Assembly: GCA_032251315.1 (NCBI GenBank)
Contig: JAVVEE010000102.1
Location: 1-5,175, forward strand
Reading direction: 5' to 3'
Length of the DNA stretch: 5,175 nucleotides
From: LH-M37 sp032251315
GTDB lineage: Bacteria; Pseudomonadota; Gammaproteobacteria; SZUA-229
Numbering within the stretch: the stretch's first letter is position 1; the number at the start of each line of letters is the position of its first letter. Under the pieces are notes generated by a model. The model was not told the origin of the DNA. It was given only the letters and a program-made list of their open reading frames with translations, and did not search any database. The position numbers and the translations under genes were made by a program. Of the stretch, positions 1 through 5,175 are shown piece after piece.

Positions 1-20
1 CTTTTCACCCAAAAATGACA

Positions 21-26
21 TATAAC
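21..26 (+). promoter_or_regulatory. Possible -10 element for the lipoprotein gene
   Basis: TATAAC matches the sigma-70 -10 consensus at five of six positions and lies 30 bases before the lipoprotein ATG, which would give a leader of about 24 bases. The matching -35 box would fall at or before the left edge of the window, so it cannot be checked. Weak call. Confidence 0.22.
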
Positions 27-56
27 TAACCAACAACCAAAAAAGAGCCCAACATC

Positions 57-308
57 ATGAAAATCACCCGACTAATCGCACTCCTGCCATTTCTGGCCCT
101 TGCCGCATGTTCCAGCGACGATGCACCGCCCGTACCAAAAACATCAAACACCGACACCGCGCCAGCCGTAGCGGCGAACCCCAAAGTCAGTGACGACAAC
201 GTCTTCAAAACCCAGCTCGACGCACTGGGTACCGCCAAACTGGCCGGCAAAGCCGCTCAGGAATCCATCGACAAAAATCAGAAGGCACTGGAAGAGGCTA
301 ATCCATAA
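57..308 (+). CDS. Small predicted outer-membrane lipoprotein, function unknown
   Basis: The 83-residue product starts with a classical lipoprotein signal: basic residues K2 and R5, a hydrophobic stretch at about residues 6-17, and a lipobox LAAC at 15-18, so C18 would be lipidated and become residue 1 of a mature protein of about 66 residues. The residues after the cysteine are SSDD; the lack of Asp at +2 favours Lol sorting to the outer membrane. Residues 20-47 are rich in Pro, Ala, Thr and Asp and look like a flexible linker. Residues 48-81 (from DNVFKTQ to KALEEANP) are charged and amphipathic and probably helical. A purine-rich stretch (AAAAAAGAG, about 40-48) is the only ribosome-binding candidate. 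The gene converges with the hydrolase downstream. I do not recognise a named family; the lipoprotein call is strong, the function is unknown. Confidence 0.82.
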   Translation: MKITRLIALLPFLALAACSSDDAPPVPKTSNTDTAPAVAANPKVSDDNVFKTQLDALGTAKLAGKAAQESIDKNQKALEEANP

Positions 309-328
309 GTCTTGAAAGCTGGAGTCCA

Positions 329-358
329 GTAGTGTGGGCACCGCTTTTGTGCCCACGC
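329..358. repeat. Palindromic repeat, copy 1 (imperfect)
   Basis: A hairpin with arms GTGGGCAC (334-341) and GTGCCCAC (349-356) around the 7-base loop CGCTTTT (342-348). The 23-base core 334-356 is identical, in the same orientation, to 4741-4763. Homology extends leftwards to 329 with one mismatch (T333 against G4740); on the right the copies diverge after 356, so the outer stem is damaged here. It lies between the convergent lipoprotein and hydrolase genes, where it could act on 3' ends of both transcripts. No T-run follows on either strand, so a standard intrinsic terminator is not supported. Most likely a member of a dispersed REP/MITE-like family. Confidence 0.8.
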
Positions 359-382
359 AGCCATTCCAAACACCACATCACA

Positions 383-1198
383 TCAGCGCAACCCCTTCAA
401 CCACTCAGCCAGCACCTGCTCATACTCCGGCTGGCTGAGGTAAAAACCACTATTATGATCACCGCGCAGGCGCACAAACGCCTTCGGCTCAGGTGCCGCC
501 TCGAACACCCGCTCACCCAGATGAAACGGCATCACCTCATCATCCGGGCTGTGTAAAACCAGCACCGGTGCCTGCACCCGCGGCAGCTTCGCCACGCTGT
601 TAAAGTCATAACGCATCACAATCAACCGCGACAGAATCGGGAACGCCACCTGCGCAAAATCACGCGCCGAACTCAGCGTTGACTCCACAATCAACCCCCG
701 CGCCGGCACCTGCGCAGCCAGTTGCACCGCCACCGCCCCACCCAGCGAACGCCCGAAAATCACCACCTCATCCGCCGCAAAACCGCGTTCATTAATCAGA
801 TAATCCCAGGCCGCCATCGCATCCATATAAAGCCCGGCCTCACCCGGCGAGCCCTCGCTTTTCCCGTAACCGCGATAATCAATAATCAGCACATTCAGCC
901 CCAGCCGATGAAAAATCTCCAGCGAAGCCCGGCGGTGCGAAATATTGCCCGCATTGCCATGAAAAAACAGCAGTACTTGTTTAGATCCGGGAGCAGGGAC
1001 GTACCAGCCGTGCAGGCGCACGCCATCGGTTGTCTGCAAGGCTACATCCTCATAACCCAGCCCCCAGTCAGCCGGCGTCGCCTCCAGCCCGGATAAAGGG
1101 TAAAAAATCATCTTCGGCTGCTGGAAATACATAAATACATTCAGCAGCACAAGGCCGATCAGCAGGGAAGTGAGGTAACTGGACATGGGGCGGGTCAT
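383..1198 (-). CDS. Membrane-anchored alpha/beta hydrolase, BEM46/YfhR-like
   Basis: The 271-residue product is a serine hydrolase of the alpha/beta fold. Residues 8-25 form one hydrophobic segment, probably an N-terminal membrane anchor with the catalytic domain after it. Visible motifs in order: HGNAGN at 80-85 (oxyanion-hole region), DYRGYGKSEG at 107-116, the nucleophile elbow GRSLGG at 149-154 with S151 as nucleophile, SPDDEVMP at 217-224 giving the acid (D220, or D219), and GDHNSGF at 246-252 giving H248. This set and the length fit the BEM46/ABHD13/YfhR group, whose physiological substrates are mostly unknown; an esterase or lipase-like reaction is the most that can be said. The start at 1198 is the first ATG; M5 (1186) is an alternative, and neither has a strong ribosome-binding site. 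It is GC-rich, like the methyltransferase gene at the right end, and is transcribed divergently from the helicase gene. Confidence 0.92.
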   Translation of the reverse strand: MTRPMSSYLTSLLIGLVLLNVFMYFQQPKMIFYPLSGLEATPADWGLGYEDVALQTTDGVRLHGWYVPAPGSKQVLLFFHGNAGNISHRRASLEIFHRLGLNVLIIDYRGYGKSEGSPGEAGLYMDAMAAWDYLINERGFAADEVVIFGRSLGGAVAVQLAAQVPARGLIVESTLSSARDFAQVAFPILSRLIVMRYDFNSVAKLPRVQAPVLVLHSPDDEVMPFHLGERVFEAAPEPKAFVRLRGDHNSGFYLSQPEYEQVLAEWLKGLR

Positions 1199-1406
1199 GG
1201 GTTCTCAGACATTATTGTGACGGATATGGATTTAAGCAGGCCATATTATGACAGGATATTTACACAGCTTGAATGCTCGCTTTTATTAATGCAATTGTTG
1301 ATTGGTAAAACCATGGAAGTGCTGTAGTATCTGGTGAATATTTACACTCAAATTTAATAAATAAACAAATCTCATCATAATAAACACTTGGGAATTTATA
1401 AGTAGC
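1199..1406. promoter_or_regulatory. AT-rich divergent intergenic region with candidate promoters
   Basis: This 208-base gap separates the start codons of the hydrolase (leftward) and the helicase gene (rightward), so it must hold promoters for both unless either is read through. For the rightward gene the best candidate is CATAAT at 1376-1381 with a weak TTTAAT at 1353-1358, spacing 17, placing transcription start about 20 bases before the ATG. For the leftward gene a CATAAT is seen on the minus strand at 1250-1245, with only a poor -35 near 1273-1268. The base composition changes from GC-rich to AT-rich here, marking the probable left edge of an acquired segment. I see no tRNA, no clear operator and no long repeat. 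Confidence 0.35.
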
Positions 1407-2285
1407 ATGAAGGATTTGCCCGCTGGAATATACGAACTCCTACATACAAATCAGTTACACAATCGACTTGAGAAGGCAGGATTACTGGAGCGCGCTATAT
1501 GGTCAAAATTTGATAAAGATGACTTAAATCATCACTTGGCAATACCATTGGCGCGAGAGATTGCCGCTTTTATCAGTGAAAAAATTTCAGGCAAAACAAA
1601 CTCACAGTTCGAGCAAGTATTAAGTGACATTTTTCAGTCTCCAGAAATCTGGAGTTCTATCTTAGAATCAGTTCGACCAATATCAATGGAAACATTACAA
1701 CAGATAAAACCTGTGCGACCATTTATTCCATCTGAAATTCGACCTGATACACCAATTTCTGTCTCAGCTTTACTAACAGGTTCATCTAGAAGCCCCGCAT
1801 TAAGATCACAACTTATTAAAGAACTCGCTACATGCGATCATGCAGATTGGTTAGTATCTTTTATTAAGTATGCTGGCATAGTGTCTTTACTTCCAGCATT
1901 GCGAGAATTCACTCAAAACCCAACAACAGATGGAAGTCCTCGACTTCGAATTGCTACAACATCATATATGGGCGCAACTGATCTGAAAGCCATTGAAGAA
2001 TTGCTAAAACTACCAAATACAGAAATACGAATTTCATATGATACAAAGCGCACACGCTTGCACGCAAAAGCTTATTTGTTTCATCGTACTACAGAATTTG
2101 GATCGGCCTATATTGGCTCTGCAAATGTATCTAAAGCCGCACTTGATGAAGGGCTAGAATGGACAGTAAAAGTCAGCCAATTTGAAACTAACCATCTATG
2201 GCAACATGCCGTAGCAACTTTTGATTCACACTGGGATGATGAGTCAGAATTTACGGCTGCACTGAGAATGACTTATCAAGATTAA
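1407..2285 (+). CDS. 5' part: N-terminal region and PLD-like (HKD) nuclease domain
   Basis: This 292-codon frame encodes the front of the helicase-nuclease. It opens MKDLPAGIYELL, a start typical of full-length family members, which supports the ATG at 1407; GGGA at 1390-1393 is a weak, distant ribosome-binding candidate. Residues 1-115 form a mostly helical region. Residues 118-275 are PLD-like: SALLTG (119-124), a core strand DWLVSFIKYAG (147-157), RIATTSYMGATD (181-192), then RTRLHAKAYLFH (215-226) with H219 and K221 of the HxK motif, followed by the GSANVS turn (237-242) and GLEW (249-252). Only one HxK motif is present, so an active PLD nuclease would need a dimer or a second copy. The natural product of this frame would end with ten to twelve out-of-frame residues at D292. 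Alone it has no ATPase. A stand-alone PLD nuclease is possible but less likely than a truncated larger protein. Confidence 0.85.
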   Translation: MKDLPAGIYELLHTNQLHNRLEKAGLLERAIWSKFDKDDLNHHLAIPLAREIAAFISEKISGKTNSQFEQVLSDIFQSPEIWSSILESVRPISMETLQQIKPVRPFIPSEIRPDTPISVSALLTGSSRSPALRSQLIKELATCDHADWLVSFIKYAGIVSLLPALREFTQNPTTDGSPRLRIATTSYMGATDLKAIEELLKLPNTEIRISYDTKRTRLHAKAYLFHRTTEFGSAYIGSANVSKAALDEGLEWTVKVSQFETNHLWQHAVATFDSHWDDESEFTAALRMTYQD

Positions 2286-4525
2286 AACAAGCTCTACTCC
2301 ATGAACGGGGTGAAACCTCATTAAATAATGAGACGTCATTTTTTGACATCAATCCATACGATTATCAAAAAACAATTCTTGAAGACATTAGTGCTGAAAG
2401 GAGTTCAGGAAAATCTAAATTTCTAGTTATTGCTGCAACAGGCACCGGCAAAACCATGATTGCTGCTTTTGATTATAAAAACTATTGCACGCTCAAAGGC
2501 GGGCGACCTCGATTGTTATTTATTGCTCATCGTGCAGAAATTCTAAATCAAGCACGTTCTGCATTCCGACAAGTTCTTCGTAATGGAAGCTTTGGCGAAC
2601 TTATCATTGGTGGCGAGACACAAACACAAAATGATCACTTGTTCTGCTCTGTACAAAGCTGGAACAGTCGTAATTTCGAACAATATGGAGCAAATCATTT
2701 TGACTACGTAGTTCTAGACGAAGCTCATCATGCTAGCGCCAACTCATATAGAAACCTCATAAATCACATATGCCCACAATCATTGCTTGGTCTTACGGCG
2801 ACGCCAGAACGCAGCGATGGTGGAGATATTAGGCGAGATTTTGGAGGATCATTTACACATGAAATTCGCTTACCACAAGCAATAGAACGAACATTACTAA
2901 GTCCATTTCATTATTACGGAGTACCTGATCTAGATGGGCTCGATTTTTCATCAATAGCATGGAGACGTGGCGGGTATGATATAGCACAACTTCGTAGTCG
3001 ACTTGAAGCTAACATTGAACGTGCACGTTGGGTAATGGCACAAACTGAGAGTTATGTAGCAGATATCGAACGCGTCCGAGGATTGGGTTTTTGTGTAAGC
3101 ATTAATCATGCAGAATTTATGGCCAAGTTTTGCAATGATCACAATATACCATCAGTCTCATTGAGCGGGAACTCACCTAAGGAAATGCGACATGATGTAC
3201 AGCGAAAACTCGAAAACCATGAAATACGATTCATCTTTACTGTTGATTTATACAATGAAGGCGTAGATATTCCATGTGTAGACACTGTTCTTTTTTTGCG
3301 ACCCACTGAAAGCCTTACGCTATTTTTACAACAACTAGGCCGTGGACTTCGACTTCATAGTGAAAAGTCACATTTAACCGTCCTTGATTTTATTGCACCT
3401 CAAAATCATCGTTTTAGCTTCGCTAAGAGATTCCAATCTCTCACAAGCAGGCCTGAGATTCGTATTGATAGACAAATAGATTCAGATATGCCTTATGTAC
3501 CATCAGGCTGCCTAATTCACTTAGAAAAGCAGGCAAAAGAACACATTTTAAAAAACATTCAATCTGCAACTGCCAACCTACGTGGTGAACGCCTAATTAA
3601 TGAATTACGCAATCTGCATAATCAAGCAAATGGAAAAATAAGCCTTGAAATGATGATTGATTTTCTTCACGTTGATACTCCAGATGAAATTTATAAGAAA
3701 GGATTACCGCATCATCTTCTGGCACAAGCTAATAACGTTAAAATTAGTGATGAATTATTAGATACAAATAGTCATCTTGCGAAAGGGTTTCGCCGCCTTC
3801 TTTTAATGGATGATACTAATTTAATTTTAGATGTAAAAAATCTTGTTAATGGAAAATCTGATACATCAGACCTAACCAAACAGATGTTACATAGTTTACT
3901 CTGGAGCAAAAAGAGCCCTGAAGATGGCTCCTTAATCAAAGCGCACAACTTTCTTATGTCACATGAAGGACTATTGCATGATCTAAATGAGCTATTAGAT
4001 TGGATTATTAAAACAAAAACGCCATTACTAAAAAAACATTTCGAACAATTTACAGGATCACTAAATTTACATGCATCTTATACACGAGAGCAAATAGTCT
4101 TTGCACTCGGACTGGGCACTTATGAAAACCCAAGAAGTTCACGTGAAGGCGTTTTGCATATACCCGATCGCAAGATTGATGTGTTTTTTGCTGATATCAA
4201 CAAATGTCAAGATGATTTTTCGCCAACTACCATGTATGAAGATTATGCAATTACTGATAAATTGTTCCATTGGCAAAGTCAATCACAAACAAGTGATGTT
4301 TCACCAGTTGGAAACCGCTATATTAATCATGCCATCATGGGATATACACCATTGCTTTTCATTAGAGATAGAAAAAAAACATCAAACGGACTGACAGCAC
4401 CATACTTTTTTGCAGGCCCCATCGAATATAAAAAGCATGAAGGTTCTAAACCGATTTCATTCATCTGGGAGTTGGAACATAAATTACCAACAAGAGCCAT
4501 GACATGGGCGAGTAGAAAAAGCTAA
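2243..4525 (+). CDS. 3' part: SF2 helicase core and DUF3427-like C-terminus
   Basis: The frame is open from 2243; its first ATG is at 2456, and residue numbers here count from that ATG (689 residues). The Walker A motif AATGTGKT lies at 2432-2455, directly before this ATG, so translation from 2456 would lose ATP binding. No ATG, GTG or TTG occurs in frame between 2243 and 2455. Further SF2 motifs: LLFIAHRAEIL (20-30, motif Ia), LDEAHHA (87-93, DEAH box, motif II), LTATPERSDGG (113-123, motif III), GFCVSINHAEF (211-221, motif IV), DLYNEGVDIP (264-273, motif V) and QQLGRGLRL (292-300, motif VI with its arginine finger). Residues about 340-689 form the C-terminal part, with YEDYAITDKLFHWQSQSQ (594-611), RYINH (621-625) and a final GPIEYKKHEGSKPISFIWEL-like block (654-673) typical of DUF3427 proteins. 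The C-terminus looks complete. Predicted role: ATP-driven translocation or unwinding of nucleic acid for the fused nuclease. Confidence 0.88.
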   Translation, partial: VRIYGCTENDLSRLKQALLHERGETSLNNETSFFDINPYDYQKTILEDISAERSSGKSKFLVIAATGTGKTMIAAFDYKNYCTLKGGRPRLLFIAHRAEILNQARSAFRQVLRNGSFGELIIGGETQTQNDHLFCSVQSWNSRNFEQYGANHFDYVVLDEAHHASANSYRNLINHICPQSLLGLTATPERSDGGDIRRDFGGSFTHEIRLPQAIERTLLSPFHYYGVPDLDGLDFSSIAWRRGGYDIAQLRSRLEANIERARWVMAQTESYVADIERVRGLGFCVSINHAEFMAKFCNDHNIPSVSLSGNSPKEMRHDVQRKLENHEIRFIFTVDLYNEGVDIPCVDTVLFLRPTESLTLFLQQLGRGLRLHSEKSHLTVLDFIAPQNHRFSFAKRFQSLTSRPEIRIDRQIDSDMPYVPSGCLIHLEKQAKEHILKNIQSATANLRGERLINELRNLHNQANGKISLEMMIDFLHVDTPDEIYKKGLPHHLLAQANNVKISDELLDTNSHLAKGFRRLLLMDDTNLILDVKNLVNGKSDTSDLTKQMLHSLLWSKKSPEDGSLIKAHNFLMSHEGLLHDLNELLDWIIKTKTPLLKKHFEQFTGSLNLHASYTREQIVFALGLGTYENPRSSREGVLHIPDRKIDVFFADINKCQDDFSPTTMYEDYAITDKLFHWQSQSQTSDVSPVGNRYINHAIMGYTPLLFIRDRKKTSNGLTAPYFFAGPIEYKKHEGSKPISFIWELEHKLPTRAMTWASRKS

Positions 4526-4547
4526 TATTCAATCTATCTCAATCACT

Positions 4548-4733
4548 ATGATAAATAGCAACCTAAATAATAATAACAACTTGGACTGTTTTATTTTAAA
4601 CGACCAGCCGACCACGTGTAGTTTATGCGGTTCAAGGACATCATTTGATGAAGTAGATGATGGATCGCAGCTACATCAATGCTTGAATTTTGAATGTGGT
4701 TATAAATTTATTGCTATAGACGATATTGATTAA
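4548..4733 (+). CDS. Small zinc-ribbon protein, possible partner of the helicase
   Basis: The 61-residue product has a zinc-ribbon arrangement: CSLCGSRT (C24, C27) and HQCLNFECGYKF (C45, C50), that is C-x2-C, 17 residues, C-x4-C. It ends in an acidic tail (IDDID). The N-terminus is an Asn-rich stretch (residues 3-11), with AAT/AAC codons, that looks disordered. The start is the only ATG in frame and is 22 bases after the helicase stop, which suggests co-transcription; no clear Shine-Dalgarno sequence precedes it, so translational coupling or an L12 TTG start at 4581 are possible. Its AT-rich composition matches the helicase gene, not the flanking genes. Small proteins of this kind often bind nucleic acid or act as adaptors, but the function here is not known. 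The Cys spacing makes a chance open frame unlikely. Confidence 0.72.
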   Translation: MINSNLNNNNNLDCFILNDQPTTCSLCGSRTSFDEVDDGSQLHQCLNFECGYKFIAIDDID

Positions 4734-4735
4734 CT

Positions 4736-4768
4736 GTAGGGTGGGCACCGCTTTTGTGCCCACCCTAC
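4736..4768. repeat. Palindromic repeat, copy 2 (perfect 13-bp stem)
   Basis: A perfect inverted repeat: arm GTAGGGTGGGCAC (4736-4748), 7-base loop CGCTTTT (4749-4755), arm GTGCCCACCCTAC (4756-4768). The core 4741-4763 is identical to copy 1 at 334-356. It begins two bases after the stop codon of the zinc-ribbon gene, at the right edge of the AT-rich block. It would form a strong RNA hairpin at the end of the helicase transcript and may protect the 3' end or weaken read-through, but no T-run follows (next bases are GAAATGC), so it is not a typical intrinsic terminator. The perfect stem suggests this is the better-preserved copy of a dispersed family. Confidence 0.88.
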
Positions 4769-4780
4769 GAAATGCATTTC
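4769..4780. promoter_or_regulatory. 12-bp perfect palindrome GAAATGCATTTC, possible operator
   Basis: GAAATGCATTTC is its own reverse complement and lies directly after the large hairpin and 42 bases before the methyltransferase start codon. Dimeric repressors use such sites, but short palindromes also arise by chance and only one copy is seen. Confidence 0.2.
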
Positions 4781-4807
4781 ATTCCTCTGCGGTGAAAGCA
4801 CTTTTTG

Positions 4808-4813
4808 TATAAA
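4808..4813 (+). promoter_or_regulatory. Possible -10 element for the RNA methyltransferase gene
   Basis: TATAAA matches the -10 consensus at five of six positions. It lies eight bases before the ATG at 4822, so a start from it would give an almost leaderless mRNA. This agrees with the absence of a Shine-Dalgarno sequence (the bases before the ATG are ACCCCC). No good -35 box is seen around 4785. Weak call. Confidence 0.25.
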
Positions 4814-4821
4814 ATACCCCC

Positions 4822-5175
4822 ATGAAAAACCAAAAAGTCAGTATCGGTCTAATTAACCCCAAAAGCCCCGACAATGTCCATTCGGTAATGCGTGCTGCCG
4901 GCAACTTTCGTGTCGATAGCGTGTTTTATACCGGCTCGCGTTATGAGCGGGCGCTGCGGCTTAACCCCAATGCGCCGGATATGAGCCGGAAGGTGAGTGA
5001 GAACGTGCCGCTCACTGAAGTCAGCTGCCTGCTGGATGCGGTTGCTGAGAATATGCAGATTGTGTGCGTTGAGTTCGCGGTGAACGCGACGGCTTTGCCT
5101 GAGTACGTGCATCCGGATAATGCTTTTTATATCTTCGGCTCCGAAGACGGCACCATTGACCAGGCCATTATAGAC
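4822..5175 (+). CDS. TrmH/SpoU-family (SPOUT) RNA methyltransferase, 5' part only
   Basis: The frame starts at ATG 4822 and runs off the window after 118 codons with no stop. The N-terminus reads IGLINPKSPDNVHSVMRAAG (residues 8-27), the SPOUT motif 1 with N18 and R24, the arginine being the usual catalytic residue of the TrmH group. A second signature, FYIFGSEDGT (102-111), is the glycine-rich SAM-binding motif of the knotted fold. The third motif (near the C-terminus) lies outside the window. These enzymes transfer a methyl group from S-adenosylmethionine to a ribose 2'-OH in tRNA or rRNA; the exact target cannot be told from this fragment. No N-terminal substrate-binding extension is seen, so it is a minimal SPOUT type. 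The gene is GC-rich, like the hydrolase, and looks like resident chromosome. There is no ribosome-binding site of note. Confidence 0.9.
   Translation, partial: MKNQKVSIGLINPKSPDNVHSVMRAAGNFRVDSVFYTGSRYERALRLNPNAPDMSRKVSENVPLTEVSCLLDAVAENMQIVCVEFAVNATALPEYVHPDNAFYIFGSEDGTIDQAIID

Larger units (their letters stand above)
1407..4525 (+). pseudogene. PLD nuclease / SF2 helicase / DUF3427-type protein gene, frameshifted
   Basis: The two open frames here together read as one multidomain protein: N-terminal region, HKD-type PLD-like domain, SF2 helicase core and DUF3427-like C-terminus, in the usual order for this family. Restoring one base between about 2243 and 2283 would give roughly 1039 residues, close to what I recall as normal for the family (about 1000-1050). 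Frame 1 ends at TAA 2283-2285 just after the PLD domain; the second frame is open from 2243 to 4525 and continues with family-like sequence (SRLKQALLHERG, then FFDINPYDYQ, then the Walker A motif). Both halves otherwise look intact, with no further stops, so the lesion is recent or is a sequence error. Known members combine a predicted nuclease with an ATP-driven nucleic-acid motor; a defence or DNA-repair role is inferred. The gene is AT-rich compared with its neighbours. Confidence 0.82.

Noticed and set aside
26..356. Minus-strand open frames over the lipoprotein gene (26-250 and 144-356)
   Set aside because: They are antisense shadows of a gene with a clear lipobox, and have no recognisable motifs.
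722..1096. Plus-strand open frame of 124 codons inside the hydrolase gene
   Set aside because: Shadow of the strongly supported minus-strand hydrolase; Arg/His/Pro-rich translation typical of antisense GC-rich DNA.
2243..2285. Programmed -1 ribosomal frameshift joining the two helicase frames
   Set aside because: The direction (-1) fits, but no X-XXY-YYZ slippery heptamer is in phase in the overlap and no clear stimulatory stem follows, so a mutation or sequence error is more likely.
4101..4394. 97-codon plus-strand frame inside the helicase C-terminus
   Set aside because: Overlaps conserved DUF3427-like coding sequence in another frame and shows no domain.
2456..4525. Independent helicase gene starting at ATG 2456
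   Set aside because: The Walker A motif AATGTGKT is encoded directly upstream of this ATG in the same frame, so the true protein must begin earlier.
4736..4768. Standard intrinsic terminator
   Set aside because: The stem is strong but no T-run follows on either strand, and the core is repeated elsewhere in the window; a dispersed repeat explains it better.
4849..5112. 87-codon minus-strand frame at the right end
   Set aside because: Antisense to the SPOUT methyltransferase, whose motifs are clear on the plus strand.
1..5175. CRISPR array, tRNA, rRNA, integrase or transposase gene
   Set aside because: No regularly spaced repeats, cloverleaf, rRNA-like sequence or recombinase motif was seen; only the two palindrome copies repeat.

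Overview
The window looks like chromosomal DNA of a Gram-negative, proteobacterial-type organism. The evidence is a classical lipoprotein signal with an outer-membrane-type +2 residue, a BEM46/YfhR-like alpha/beta hydrolase, a SPOUT RNA methyltransferase and REP-like palindromes between genes. The genus cannot be read from the sequence; a gammaproteobacterium is a guess.

Layout, left to right: a small lipoprotein gene (57-308, +); a copy of a palindromic repeat (329-358); a convergent membrane-anchored alpha/beta hydrolase gene (383-1198, -); an AT-rich divergent intergenic region (1199-1406); a large PLD nuclease / SF2 helicase / DUF3427-type gene (1407-4525, +) split by a frameshift near 2243-2285; a 61-residue zinc-ribbon protein 22 bases downstream (4548-4733, +); a second, perfect copy of the palindromic repeat (4736-4768); and the first 118 codons of a TrmH/SpoU-family RNA methyltransferase (4822 to the window end, +).

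The stretch from about 1200 to 4735 is clearly AT-richer than the genes on both sides and uses A/T-ending codons. It therefore looks like an acquired module placed between ordinary housekeeping genes. Its main protein has an N-terminal HKD-type (phospholipase D-like) nuclease segment, a complete set of SF2 helicase motifs and a DUF3427-like C-terminus. This architecture fits a DNA-processing, possibly anti-phage enzyme, and the zinc-ribbon protein may be its small partner; the defence role is inference. As written the gene is interrupted: the Walker A motif lies in the second frame before any usable start codon, so neither half alone encodes a complete enzyme with a normal start. One missing base in the gene or in the assembly explains this best.
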